From: Chryseobacterium joostei
GTDB lineage: Bacteria; Bacteroidota; Bacteroidia; Flavobacteriales; Weeksellaceae
Assembly (NCBI RefSeq): GCF_003815775.1
Contig: NZ_CP033926.1
Coordinates: 3,224,001-3,288,000 of the forward strand
Length of the DNA: 64,000 nucleotides
Direction: 5' to 3'
Part shown: one piece after another, positions 41,392-49,534 of the stretch
Numbering within the stretch: position 1 is the first letter of the stretch
How the letters are laid out: each line of letters opens with the position of its first letter
Notes under the pieces: model-generated
The model's database searches: none
Seen by the model: only the letters and a program-made list of their open reading frames with translations
What the model was told of the DNA's origin: nothing
Program-made: the position numbers and the translations under genes

Positions 41392-41570
41392 TTATTTTGT
41401 TGAGATTAATTTTCCGTCTTTATAGACCTCTGTTTTTTCAATGCTTCCGTTTTCACAGTAGTAGATTATAGTGCCGCTGTGGTTACCGTTGGCTAATTCT
41501 ATTTTCCGATGACAAGAGCATTTTCATAATTGTCAATCTGGTTTCTCCATGAAGCTTTGCAAAATTCCAT
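41392..41570 (-). pseudogene. frameshifted remnant, YwqK/MORN-repeat-like antitoxin relative
   Basis: Two open pieces in different frames: first MEFCKASWRNQIDNYENALV, then a stop, then in another frame ELANGNHSGTIIYYCENGSI with EKTEVYKDGKLISTK* following. The second piece has the G-x-I-x-x-Y-x-E/D-N-G-x-I-x-x-x-x-x-Y-K-D-G-x-L pattern of YwqK-family/MORN-like repeats. A frameshift lies near position 41505. The gap 41388-41716 (329 bp) otherwise holds only a palindrome at 41603-41625. Confidence 0.45.
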
Positions 41571-41602
41571 TAAAGCTATTGTCGTGGATATTTTTATTTC
41601 AA

Positions 41603-41625
41603 AAATAGTAAAATACTTACTATTT
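41603..41625 (-). repeat. 9-bp palindrome with 5-bp spacer
   Basis: AAATAGTAA-AATAC-TTACTATTT, perfect arms. It lies downstream of the bestrophin gene; with the following TTTTTG on the minus strand it may be its terminator. Confidence 0.45.
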
Positions 41626-41716
41626 ACAAACCTATTTTAAGAGGCTTTATGCATGAGCAAAAAAGCATAAAACTGGCAATAAACTAAAAGAAAAGGATCT
41701 TTAAAAGCCTTCTTTA

Positions 41717-42595
41717 TTATTTTTTACCCATAATCTGATGAACATTTTTCTCAATATTCTGAGCGATTGTTTCCATTGGAATATCATTTTCATCATTATT
41801 GAAAGGGTCTTCAATTTCTTCAGCAATAAGTTCCAGACTCATCAGAACGTAATATACAAAAACGGTAAGAGGTATCATGAAAAGCCCGATGGTAATAACG
41901 TAGGCAATGGGCAACGCAAATACATACAGAATAATAAACTTTTTAATAAATGAAGAATATGAATAGGGAATAGGAGTGTTCTTAATTCTTTCACAACCTC
42001 CGCATACCTCCAGAAAACCAGAAAGCTGACTGTCTAAATATAACATTTCAACCTCAGTGATTTTTCCTTCTTTCTTTAATTGGTTAAGTTTATGGGTTAA
42101 AAGAATAATAATTTCACTGGGACCGTGGTTCTTTAATGTTTTCTCAATTTCAGAATAATCTTCGTCCAGTGCCAAACGGGTAGATTCTTTAGAAAGATGC
42201 TTGGCTAAAAAATGAGGGAAATACTTTAAATATCTTGCAATTTGTTCTGCATCCTGACGATGATCTCCAAGAATAGCATTGATCTTTATGGCAAAATTTC
42301 GGGTATCATTAACTAATTTTCCCCAAAGCTTCCTTCCTTCCCACCATCTGTCATAGGCCGTATTGGTCCGGAAAACCAATAAAAGGGAAAGCACAAAACC
42401 CAGCAGAGAGTGAATCATTCCCACATTACTGATCCCGGATTTTGAAGTAAGATGAAGATATTCTACTTCCAAATATTCAATTCCCCAAGAGTATAGTCCT
42501 ACAAGGATCATGCTTGGAAAAAGAATTTTTAAAGTATCGCTTTTGTGTAAGCTGAAAAGGATCTTAAGGAAATGCTTAGTATTGTAGACTCTCAT
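41717..42595 (-). CDS. bestrophin-family ion channel, 292 aa
   Basis: Integral membrane anion/cation channel of the bestrophin/RFP-TM family. LKILFPSMILVGLYSWGIEY (first helix), IHSLLGFVLSLLLVFRTNTAYDRWWEGRKLWG (conserved R-T-N-x-A-Y-x-R-W-W-E-G signature), and the late IPLTVFVYYVLMSLELIAEEIEDPFNND, the acidic C-terminal gate region. The ATG at 42595 (MRVYNTKHFL) is preferred to 42703. 292 aa is normal for bacterial members. Confidence 0.92.
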   Translation of the reverse strand: MRVYNTKHFLKILFSLHKSDTLKILFPSMILVGLYSWGIEYLEVEYLHLTSKSGISNVGMIHSLLGFVLSLLLVFRTNTAYDRWWEGRKLWGKLVNDTRNFAIKINAILGDHRQDAEQIARYLKYFPHFLAKHLSKESTRLALDEDYSEIEKTLKNHGPSEIIILLTHKLNQLKKEGKITEVEMLYLDSQLSGFLEVCGGCERIKNTPIPYSYSSFIKKFIILYVFALPIAYVITIGLFMIPLTVFVYYVLMSLELIAEEIEDPFNNDENDIPMETIAQNIEKNVHQIMGKK

Positions 42596-42796
42596 AAATT
42601 CGCTTAATAACACAAATATAAATTTTTCATTTGAGCTCTGCTTTATAGAAAGCCTTAAAATTATTTTAAAATCTGGGTGACATAAAATTTTTATTTCATG
42701 CAAGAATTTGTAAGAAAGGGGTTTTACTCTCCTCTCTTAAAGTTTCTGCAGTTTTCAAAAAAACACTATTTTTATTTCGCCTAAAATACAAAATAC

Positions 42797-43675
42797 ATGA
42801 TCCTCGAAAACGTAGATGTTGTAAATGATATCAGTAAAGAAGATTTTCAGAAAAATTATTTCAAGAAGCATAAGCCTCTTTTAATTAAGAACTTTGCTAG
42901 CCGCTGGGATGCTTTTAACAAATGGAATCTGGCTTACATCCGAGAGAAAGCGGGTGATCAGGATGTTCCGTTATATGACAATAAGCCCGCAGATGCAGCC
43001 AAAAGTACTGATGCTCCGGTAGCCAATATGAAGATGAAGGATTATATTGATACAATAAAGAGTAAGCCATCAGATCTTCGTATTTTTTTCTACATTATTA
43101 CAGACAGGCTTCCTGAGTTGCTGAAAAATTTCACCTATCCGGATCTGGGAATGAAGTTCTTCAAAAGACTTCCTACTTTATTCTTTGGAGGAAGTGAAGC
43201 TCATGTTCTGATGCATTATGATGTGGATCTAGGGGATTTTATGCATATTCATTTTGAGGGTAAAAAGAGGATTCTTTTATTTGATCAGGAGCAGTCACCA
43301 TTTCTGTATAAAGTTCCCTTATCCGTTCATACCATTTATGATCTGGATTATGAAAATCCTGATTATGAAAAATTTCCGGCGCTCAAATACGCAAAAGGAT
43401 ATGAAATTTTTATGGAGCATGGGGATGCACTTTTTATTCCGGGAGCATTCTGGCATTTCAACAGATATATAGAGCCTGGTTTTTCACTGTCATTAAGAGC
43501 GCTTCCGAATAAGCCGGCTGTTTTTGCCAATATGTTGTATCATGTTTTTATCATGAGGTATACAGATAAGATTATGCGTAAGCTTTTTAAGGCTAAATGG
43601 GTGAAATATAAGCAAGAATGGGCCTATAAAAAAAGCTCAGAAGCATTAGCTCAGCATTTGAAATCTGAGAAATAA
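42797..43675 (+). CDS. cupin-like (JmjC-type) domain protein, 292 aa
   Basis: Cytosolic protein with a JmjC/cupin_8 fold. Iron ligand candidates are H and D in LMHYDVDLGDFMHIHFEG (H-x-D) and a later H in IPGAFWHFNRYI, the H-x-D...H facial triad of Fe(II)/2-oxoglutarate dioxygenases. The N-terminal part LLIKNFASRWDAFNKWNL matches the family opening. The substrate is unknown; related enzymes hydroxylate ribosomal proteins or peptides. It ends 4 bp before a convergent acetyltransferase gene. Confidence 0.85.
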   Translation: MILENVDVVNDISKEDFQKNYFKKHKPLLIKNFASRWDAFNKWNLAYIREKAGDQDVPLYDNKPADAAKSTDAPVANMKMKDYIDTIKSKPSDLRIFFYIITDRLPELLKNFTYPDLGMKFFKRLPTLFFGGSEAHVLMHYDVDLGDFMHIHFEGKKRILLFDQEQSPFLYKVPLSVHTIYDLDYENPDYEKFPALKYAKGYEIFMEHGDALFIPGAFWHFNRYIEPGFSLSLRALPNKPAVFANMLYHVFIMRYTDKIMRKLFKAKWVKYKQEWAYKKSSEALAQHLKSEK

Positions 43676-43679
43676 CGTC

Positions 43680-44210
43680 TTATTTATTAATCAGTCCAAA
43701 GAGTTTAGCATCCACAAATTTTCCTTTTTCAAAAAAGTAATCTCTCATGGTTCCTTCTTCCTGAAAGTTGAGAGATGAGAGTAGTTTTTCTGAGGAGATA
43801 TTTGCCGGATCAATAAATGCATCTACACGGTGTAGCCTCATACTTTCGAAGCCAAATGTGAGAATAGGAAGTATGGCTTCTTTCATAAAAGATTTTTGCC
43901 AGTATAAAGGATTAAGTTCATATCCAATCTCTGCTTTGAAATGCTCATGATACCAGTTGTGATAGCCACAGGTACCAATTACTTTCTTTTCAGATTTCAG
44001 TTCCAGAGCCCATCGAAAGCCTTTTCCTTTCTCAAATTCACTGTTGAAATGTTGAATGATGTTTTCCGCATCCTCCAGAGTTTTGAAGGTTTCAAGGTCA
44101 TAATATTCCATAACTTTATCCTGAGAAAAATACTCAAAAACATCCTTTGAGTCATTCAGGGTAAGCTGTCGCAAAATAAGTCTTTCAGTTTCTAGAACAG
44201 GAAATTCCAT
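43680..44210 (-). CDS. GNAT-family N-acetyltransferase (RimJ/RimL-like), 176 aa
   Basis: RimJ/RimL-type start LETERLILRQLTLNDSKDVF, a core with IGTCGYHNWYHEHFKAEIGY, and FINAnt-type end HRVDAFIDPANISSEKLL with LLSSLNFQEEGTMRDY, all typical of ribosomal-protein or small-molecule acetyltransferases. The ATG at 44210 (MEFPVLETERL) is chosen over 44237. It is a second, diverged relative of the enzyme at 26572. Confidence 0.87.
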   Translation of the reverse strand: MEFPVLETERLILRQLTLNDSKDVFEYFSQDKVMEYYDLETFKTLEDAENIIQHFNSEFEKGKGFRWALELKSEKKVIGTCGYHNWYHEHFKAEIGYELNPLYWQKSFMKEAILPILTFGFESMRLHRVDAFIDPANISSEKLLSSLNFQEEGTMRDYFFEKGKFVDAKLFGLINK

Positions 44211-44310
44211 GGATTTGATTTTATGGTGAAAATACAATTAATTCCTGATAGGGAAAAGTGTATTCAATGATAAACCATCAAACAATTCTGTAACCCTGAA
44301 TTTATTTTTC

Positions 44311-44318
44311 TAAATTTG
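44311..44318 (+). promoter_or_regulatory. -7 box of mutS
   Basis: TAAATTTG matches TAnnTTTG, 16 bp before the ATG at 44335; no clear -33 box. Confidence 0.45.
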
Positions 44319-44334
44319 GGGTTCATTTTTTACT

Positions 44335-46926
44335 ATGGCAAAATCGAAGAAGGAAACTCCACTAATGACCCAGTATAATACCATCAAGGGTAAATATCCT
44401 GATGCACTTTTACTTTTCAGAGTAGGGGACTTTTATGAAACTTTTGGGCAGGATGCCGTGAGAACATCTCAGATTTTAGGAATTGTTCTTACCAAAAGAG
44501 CAAACGGAGACGGACACATCGAGTTGGCCGGATTTCCACATCATTCTGTAGATTCTTACTTGCCAAAATTGGTAAGAGCAGGCATGAGAGTGGCTATCTG
44601 CGATCAGCTGGAAGACCCGAAAATGGTGAAAGGGATTGTGAAAAGAGGGGTTACGGAATTGGTAACTCCGGGGGTAACGTTCAATGATCAGGTCCTAAAT
44701 TCTAAAAAGAACAACTTCCTGCTTTCTTTGCATAAGGAAAAAGAGAAATATGGGATTGCATTAGTAGATGTCTCTACCGGTGAGTTCCTGGTGAGTGAGG
44801 GAAATCTCGAAAAACTGCTGCATATTGTCAATACCTTTGATCCAAGTGAGATTATTTTCCAGAGAAGTGTACAGATTCCTGAACAGATTAAGAATAAAAA
44901 TGCCTTTAAGCTTGAAGACTGGGCTTTTCAATACAATTTTGCCTACGAAAAGTTAACAAGCCATTTCAAAACTAATTCTTTAAAGGGGTTTGGAATTGAA
45001 AATTTACCATTGGCGATTACTGCGGCCGGTGCTATTTTCGCGTATCTCGTGGAAGATACCCATCATAATCTTCTTGCCCATATTACCAAGCTTCAGGTTA
45101 TTCCTCAGGAAGACTACCTGATGATGGATAATTTTACATTAAGAAACCTGGAAATCGTTTACCCAAGCAATCCGCAAGGGAAATCACTTCTGGATATCAT
45201 TGATAAGACCTCTACTCCAATGGGAGGGAGGCTATTGAGAAGAAGAATTATTCTTCCTCTGAAATCTGTGGATGAAATTGCAAGAAGGCTTTCACTGATT
45301 GATTTTTTGAATGAAAAAGATGCTCTTAAATATGAAATAGCACAGCTGTTAAGATCAATTTCTGATCTTGACCGATTGATGGGAAAACTGGCAGCAGAAA
45401 AAATTTCACCAAAAGAATTGGGATATTTGCGCCAAAGTTTAATTAACATCCATAAAATCAAGGCTTTATTGCATCCTCATGCTGATGTGATGGCATGGCT
45501 TGAACCATTATTTGATCTTGAAGAGCTTATCAAATTCCTGCAAAATCATCTTAATGAAGAACTTCCGGTAAATATTGCCAAGGGTAATGTCATCAAGAAT
45601 GATGTTTCTGAAGAACTGGACAGATTGAGAAATCTCCAGAGCAAAGGCCGTGGATTTCTGGATGAAATGTGTCAAAGAGAAATCGAAAGAACAGGAATTT
45701 CAAGTCTTAAAATAGATTTTAACAACGTTTTTGGATATTATATTGAAGTTCGAAACACTCACAAAGATAAAGTTCCGAGTGATTGGCTAAGAAAGCAGAC
45801 CCTTGTGAATGCTGAACGATATATTACAGAGGAGCTAAAAGAATATGAAAGCCAGATTCTAGGCGCCGAAGAAAAAATTGGTGTTCTGGAAAGTAAGCTG
45901 TACAGAGATGTATGTGCTGAAACAATGGTTTATATAGATCAAATTCAAGGGAACTCTAATATCATAGCACAATTGGATGTAGCTGCTGGATTATCCGAAC
46001 TAGCTGTTTCAGAGAGTTATACAAAACCTATTTTGAATGATGGATATGCCATTGATCTAAAGGAAGCAAGACACCCGATCATTGAAAATGCTCTTCCATT
46101 GGGAGAAAAATATATCCCGAATGATATCTTTTTAGATAAAGATTCTCAGCAGATCATTATGGTTACAGGACCAAACATGGCCGGTAAGTCGGCAATTCTG
46201 CGTCAGACGGCTATTGTGTGCCTTTTGGCTCAGATTGGTAGCTTTGTGCCTGCGAAACATGCAGAGATCGGATTATTGGATAAGATATTTACAAGAGTGG
46301 GAGCCACAGATAATATTTCAGCAGGTGAATCCACATTCATGGTGGAAATGAACGAGGCGGCTAACATTCTGAATAATATTTCTGAACGAAGCCTTATCCT
46401 TCTGGATGAGATTGGCCGTGGAACGTCTACTTATGACGGAGTTTCCATTGCATGGGCCATTGCAGAATATCTTCACCAGCATCCTACACAGGCGAAAACC
46501 TTATTTGCCACTCATTATCATGAGTTAAATGAAATGACTGTGAATTTTGAGCGAGTGAAGAACTTTCACGTATCCATTCAGGAAAACAAAGGGAATATTA
46601 TTTTCTTAAGAAAGTTGGTTCCCGGGGGTAGTGAGCATAGTTTCGGTATTCATGTTGCAAAACTGGCGGGTATGCCTGCGAAAGTGGTGAACAGAGCAAA
46701 CGAAATCCTTAAAACCCTTGAAGCCAGCAGAACGCAGGGAAATAATGGGACATCTGAAAGTATTAAAAGGGTAACTGAAGAAAATATGCAGCTTTCTTTC
46801 TTCCAGCTGGATGACCCCGTTTTGGAGAATATCCGTGAAGAACTTACGAAGATTGACATTAATACCTTAACACCTATAGAAGCTTTAATGAAGCTGAATG
46901 CCATAAAAAAAATGATTGGAAAATAA
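44335..46926 (+). CDS. mutS: DNA mismatch repair protein MutS
   Basis: Recognises mispairs and starts repair with MutL. N-terminal mismatch domain has the F-x-E pair (VGDFYETFGQDA, F-Y-E), then connector, core and clamp regions, and the ATPase: Walker A GPNMAGKSAILRQ near residue 613, ERSLILLDEIGRGTST (Walker B/signature) and FATHYHELNEM. 863 aa is typical. A strong bidirectional terminator ends it. It is not part of an operon. Confidence 0.96.
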   Translation: MAKSKKETPLMTQYNTIKGKYPDALLLFRVGDFYETFGQDAVRTSQILGIVLTKRANGDGHIELAGFPHHSVDSYLPKLVRAGMRVAICDQLEDPKMVKGIVKRGVTELVTPGVTFNDQVLNSKKNNFLLSLHKEKEKYGIALVDVSTGEFLVSEGNLEKLLHIVNTFDPSEIIFQRSVQIPEQIKNKNAFKLEDWAFQYNFAYEKLTSHFKTNSLKGFGIENLPLAITAAGAIFAYLVEDTHHNLLAHITKLQVIPQEDYLMMDNFTLRNLEIVYPSNPQGKSLLDIIDKTSTPMGGRLLRRRIILPLKSVDEIARRLSLIDFLNEKDALKYEIAQLLRSISDLDRLMGKLAAEKISPKELGYLRQSLINIHKIKALLHPHADVMAWLEPLFDLEELIKFLQNHLNEELPVNIAKGNVIKNDVSEELDRLRNLQSKGRGFLDEMCQREIERTGISSLKIDFNNVFGYYIEVRNTHKDKVPSDWLRKQTLVNAERYITEELKEYESQILGAEEKIGVLESKLYRDVCAETMVYIDQIQGNSNIIAQLDVAAGLSELAVSESYTKPILNDGYAIDLKEARHPIIENALPLGEKYIPNDIFLDKDSQQIIMVTGPNMAGKSAILRQTAIVCLLAQIGSFVPAKHAEIGLLDKIFTRVGATDNISAGESTFMVEMNEAANILNNISERSLILLDEIGRGTSTYDGVSIAWAIAEYLHQHPTQAKTLFATHYHELNEMTVNFERVKNFHVSIQENKGNIIFLRKLVPGGSEHSFGIHVAKLAGMPAKVVNRANEILKTLEASRTQGNNGTSESIKRVTEENMQLSFFQLDDPVLENIREELTKIDINTLTPIEALMKLNAIKKMIGK

Positions 46927-46939
46927 TCCAATCATTTTT
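46908..46939. terminator. bidirectional terminator of mutS and the peptide array
   Basis: AAAAATGATTGGA (46908-46920), loop, TCCAATCATTTTT (46927-46939). The T-runs on both sides make it work for mutS and, on the minus strand, for the last peptide gene. Confidence 0.85.
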
Positions 46940-46962
46940 CTTTTAATAAGGTTGAAAAATAG

Positions 46963-47121
46963 CTAGCAACAGTATCCGTTTTTTCCAACAGGACCTATAA
47001 TAAGGAAATGGCCTACTCCTCGAAGTTTACATAAACCTTCTGCACAGTTGGCAGCACCTCCATTAATTTCTTTCAGCTCGCTTTTGGTAAGTTTGCGTTT
47101 CTGACTACTTAACTTTTTCAT
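46963..47121 (-). CDS. GG-leader Cys-rich peptide, 52 aa (array member 4)
   Basis: Leader of 22 aa ends in KLTKSELKEINGG. The 30-aa core has four Cys: NCAEGLC near the start and a terminal YCC. The motif C-x4-C...GYCC is shared with members 1 and 2. The ATG at 47121 is chosen because all array members begin MKK and have a 22-aa leader. Last gene of the four-gene operon; its stop is TAG. No exporter is nearby. Confidence 0.8.
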   Translation of the reverse strand: MKKLSSQKRKLTKSELKEINGGAANCAEGLCKLRGVGHFLIIGPVGKNGYCC

Positions 47122-47150
47122 ATGATTTTGAATTTGGTTACAGATGTCTT

Positions 47151-47315
47151 TTAGCAACAAGGCCCATCCTGAATACCCGGAACTCCTGATTTTTCTATTC
47201 CGGTCTTCATATCTGTACAGCTTATTACTCGAGGGCAGACAGGTCTAAGACCGCCGCTGATCTCTTTTAATTCCTTTTTGGAAAGCTTTCTTTGTGGTAG
47301 AGTTGACTTTTTCAT
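47151..47315 (-). CDS. GG-leader Cys-rich peptide, 54 aa (array member 3)
   Basis: Leader MKKSTLPQRKLSKKELKEISGG, 22 aa. The core of 32 aa begins LRPVCPRVISC and ends DGPCC, keeping two Cys near the start (C-x5-C) and the terminal CC pair, but the middle (TDMKTGIEKSG) differs from its neighbours. 29 bp before the next gene. The leader is well conserved, the core is variable, the pattern expected for secreted peptides under diversification. Confidence 0.8.
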   Translation of the reverse strand: MKKSTLPQRKLSKKELKEISGGLRPVCPRVISCTDMKTGIEKSGVPGIQDGPCC

Positions 47316-47362
47316 AGTAGTTTTAATTTTCTGATTGTCAGATATTAATAAATTATTGTCTA

Positions 47363-47524
47363 TTAGCAGCAATAGCCATTTCTGTCCATAAGGCCTAGTT
47401 GTACCTCATTAGACCCTCTTTCCATACAGAATCCGTCCATACAGATATCTGGTCCGCCACCTCCGCTAATTTTTTTTAATGCTTTTTTTGACAGTTTCTT
47501 TTGTTGAATGTTTAATTTTTTCAT
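47363..47524 (-). CDS. GG-leader Cys-rich peptide, 53 aa (array member 2)
   Basis: Read directly from the sequence: this short gene is easily missed. Leader MKKLNIQQKKLSKKALKKISGG (the E of E-L is replaced by A), then core GGPDICMDGFCMERGSNE... ending RNGYCC: two Cys at C-x4-C and terminal CC. It has its own stop and 32-47 bp spacers on both sides. It is the closest relative of member 1 (shared C-x4-FC-M-x2-GS-N/D-E pattern). Confidence 0.8.
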   Translation of the reverse strand: MKKLNIQQKKLSKKALKKISGGGGPDICMDGFCMERGSNEVQLGLMDRNGYCC

Positions 47525-47556
47525 GGTATCTTTTGTTTTGGTTGATTTTAATTAGA

Positions 47557-47715
47557 TTAACAGCAGTATCCATCTTCTCCTATAAGACCTCGTACCAGTT
47601 CATCAGATCCGGGAACCATACAGAATCCCCTTAGGCAGAATACTCTGTTTCCGCCATTAATTTCCTTTAATTCTTGTTTTGTTAATTTTCTTTGTTGAAT
47701 GTTTGATTTTTTCAT
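47557..47715 (-). CDS. GG-leader Cys-rich peptide, 52 aa (array member 1)
   Basis: First gene of the operon. Leader MKKSNIQQRKLTKQELKEINGG, then core NRVFCLRGFCMVPGSDE... ending EDGYCC. Two Cys at C-x4-C and terminal vicinal CC. The ATG at 47715 is preferred to the distant ATG at 47793. Divergent, about 150 bp apart, from the TlpA-like thioredoxin gene at 47866. Confidence 0.82.
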   Translation of the reverse strand: MKKSNIQQRKLTKQELKEINGGNRVFCLRGFCMVPGSDELVRGLIGEDGYCC

Positions 47716-47865
47716 GATAATTTTAGTTTGGTTGTAAGCTAATTTACATATTATTTTGAATAATTCAATAGGTGGTGAATGAAAATTATACAATAATTAA
47801 ACATTATTAACAAACTTTAACATATTGATAATCATAGAGAAAGAATGCATTTGGTAAATTTGAGT

Positions 47866-48354
47866 ATGAAGAATTTAATAAGAATATTGACCATCTTTTT
47901 GTTCTGCACGGTTTATAAAGCGCAGCAGACTGAGGTTTCTGTCGTCAAATATGAAGACCTTGAAAAAAGGATTCAACAGGAAAAGGATAAATTTCTGGTC
48001 GTTAATTTCTGGGCAACAACCTGCGCTCCGTGTGTGAAAGAATTACCACACTTTATGGAAGTCAATAATAAATTTGCCGGAAACCCTAAGTTTAAGATGA
48101 TTCTGATTTCATTGGACAGATTGGTAGATAAGGAGAGGGTTTTAAAATTTATAAAGAATAAAAATCTGACGGCTGAGGTTCTTCTGCTGGATGATATCAA
48201 AAGAATGAACACCTGGATTCCAAGGTTTGAAAAGGATTGGGATGGAAATATTCCGGTAACCCTCTTCTATAAGAATGGAGAAAAAGTATTTTTCAATGAC
48301 GGAGAAATGAGCAAGGAAGACCTTGATAAAACAATTAGTGAAAATTTACAATAA
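47866..48354 (+). CDS. TlpA-like periplasmic thioredoxin, 162 aa
   Basis: Signal peptide ends near VYKAQ (residue 20). Thioredoxin fold with active site WATTCAPC (C53, C56) and a LLDDIKRMNTWIPRFEKDW segment. Exported thiol-disulfide oxidoreductase of the TlpA/ResA type. The ATG at 47866 is preferred to 47845 since it starts the signal sequence; a TAAATTTG -7-like box lies at 47854-47861, which would give a nearly leaderless mRNA. It is divergent from the Cys-rich peptide array. Confidence 0.85.
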   Translation: MKNLIRILTIFLFCTVYKAQQTEVSVVKYEDLEKRIQQEKDKFLVVNFWATTCAPCVKELPHFMEVNNKFAGNPKFKMILISLDRLVDKERVLKFIKNKNLTAEVLLLDDIKRMNTWIPRFEKDWDGNIPVTLFYKNGEKVFFNDGEMSKEDLDKTISENLQ

Positions 48355-48362
48355 ATAATATT

Positions 48363-49019
48363 ATGAAAAATCTGAAAATTTTAATGTCGGCATTTATCGT
48401 TGGTTTGGGCTTGTTGAGCTTTACAACAACAGATCATGATAAAAATAAACCTCAAAAAGAAAAGACGGCCGCTGTAAAAGGCTATGAAGTGGGGGATGAG
48501 GCTGCTGATTTTAAGCTTAAAAATATTGATGGAAAGATGGTTTCCCTAAGTGATTTTAAGACGGCAAAAGGGTTTATCATTATCTTTACATGCAACCATT
48601 GCCCTTATGCAAAAAAGTATGAAGACCGAATTGTAGAGCTTGATAAAAAATATAAAGACCAAGGGTACCCAGTTATTGCTATCAACCCAAATGATCCAAA
48701 TGTACAGCCTGAAGACGGTTATAAACAGATGATTGACAGAGCGAAACAGAAAGGGTTTACTTTCCCGTACTTAGTGGATGAGGGACAAAAAATTTATCCT
48801 CAATACGGAGCAACAAAAACACCTCATGTCTTTGTATTGCAAAAGGAAAACGGAAAAAATATCGTAAAATATATAGGAGCTATTGACAATAACTACGATA
48901 ACCCAAATGACATATCTGAATATTATGCTCAGGATGCGGTAAATGCGTTGATAAAAGGAGAGCCTGTAAAAATGACAAAAACTGTTGCCATAGGGTGTAC
49001 AATAAAGGTAAAGAAATAA
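48363..49019 (+). CDS. redoxin/thioredoxin-family protein, exported, 218 aa
   Basis: Signal-like N-terminus (MKNLKILMSAFIVGLGLLSF), then an AhpC/TSA-type thioredoxin fold with the active-site CNHCPYAKK (C77, C80), a VIAINPNDPN segment and the C-terminal CTIK. It is a peroxiredoxin-like disulfide protein with two vicinal-type Cys. Eight bases separate it from the TlpA-like gene, so both are in one operon next to the Cys-rich peptides. Confidence 0.85.
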   Translation: MKNLKILMSAFIVGLGLLSFTTTDHDKNKPQKEKTAAVKGYEVGDEAADFKLKNIDGKMVSLSDFKTAKGFIIIFTCNHCPYAKKYEDRIVELDKKYKDQGYPVIAINPNDPNVQPEDGYKQMIDRAKQKGFTFPYLVDEGQKIYPQYGATKTPHVFVLQKENGKNIVKYIGAIDNNYDNPNDISEYYAQDAVNALIKGEPVKMTKTVAIGCTIKVKK

Positions 49020-49037
49020 TATATTTGCTAAAATAAT

Positions 49038-49067
49038 AATCGGTGTTTTTCTAAATGCCGATTTTTT
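49038..49067 (+). terminator. intrinsic terminator of the thioredoxin operon
   Basis: AATCGG (49038-49043) pairs with CCGATT (49058-49063), followed by T5. Confidence 0.65.
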
Positions 49068-49097
49068 ATGCCTTAATTTTTAAGATCAAAAACAATA

Positions 49098-49496
49098 ATG
49101 ATGAAATTACAATTTAGCCTGAAATACTTCCTGATATCGATCTTCATTTTTCTTATAGAAGTTTTAATTGCCACCAAGCTGAAGGATGTTTCCTTTGTGC
49201 GGGCCTATCTTGGCGATGTCATTGTCGTTATTCTTCTTTATACCTTGGTGAAAAGTTTTTTCAGGGTAGATAACCAAAAGCTTATTGGGGGGATTCTAAT
49301 TTTTTCCTGTATGGTGGAGTTTGCACAATACTTCAATATTGCAGAAAAATTAGGCTTCCGAGAGGGAAGCCTAATGTATATCGTTATCGGAAATTCTTTT
49401 TCCTGGATAGATATTCTGTGTTATGCAGCAGGGTGTCTGTTAATCTACATTTTCGTAAAGATGACAGAAAATAAAACTACACCTGCCAATTCCTGA
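49098..49496 (+). CDS. DUF2809 membrane protein, 132 aa
   Basis: Four hydrophobic helices and the DUF2809 pattern: VRAYLGDVIVVILLYTLVKSFF, VEFAQYFNIAEKLG, and a late WIDILCYAAGCLLIYI. A family of small integral membrane proteins of unknown role, common in Bacteroidetes. The ATG at 49098 or the one three bases on is the start. A heptamer array sits immediately after the stop. Confidence 0.87.
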   Translation: MMKLQFSLKYFLISIFIFLIEVLIATKLKDVSFVRAYLGDVIVVILLYTLVKSFFRVDNQKLIGGILIFSCMVEFAQYFNIAEKLGFREGSLMYIVIGNSFSWIDILCYAAGCLLIYIFVKMTENKTTPANS

Positions 49497-49502
49497 TTTC
49501 TG

Positions 49503-49530
49503 CAACCTACAACCCATAACCCATAACCTA
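49503..49530. repeat. heptamer tandem array (CAACCTA CAACCCA TAACCCA TAACCTA)
   Basis: Four degenerate 7-bp units between the convergent DUF2809 and YARHG genes, 6 bp and 4 bp from their stops. No inverted partner is visible. Confidence 0.75.
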
Positions 49531-49534
49531 ACAC

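Noticed and set aside
44238..44334. Regulatory element upstream of mutS beyond the -7 box
   Set aside because: No repeat, hairpin or -33 box could be supported.
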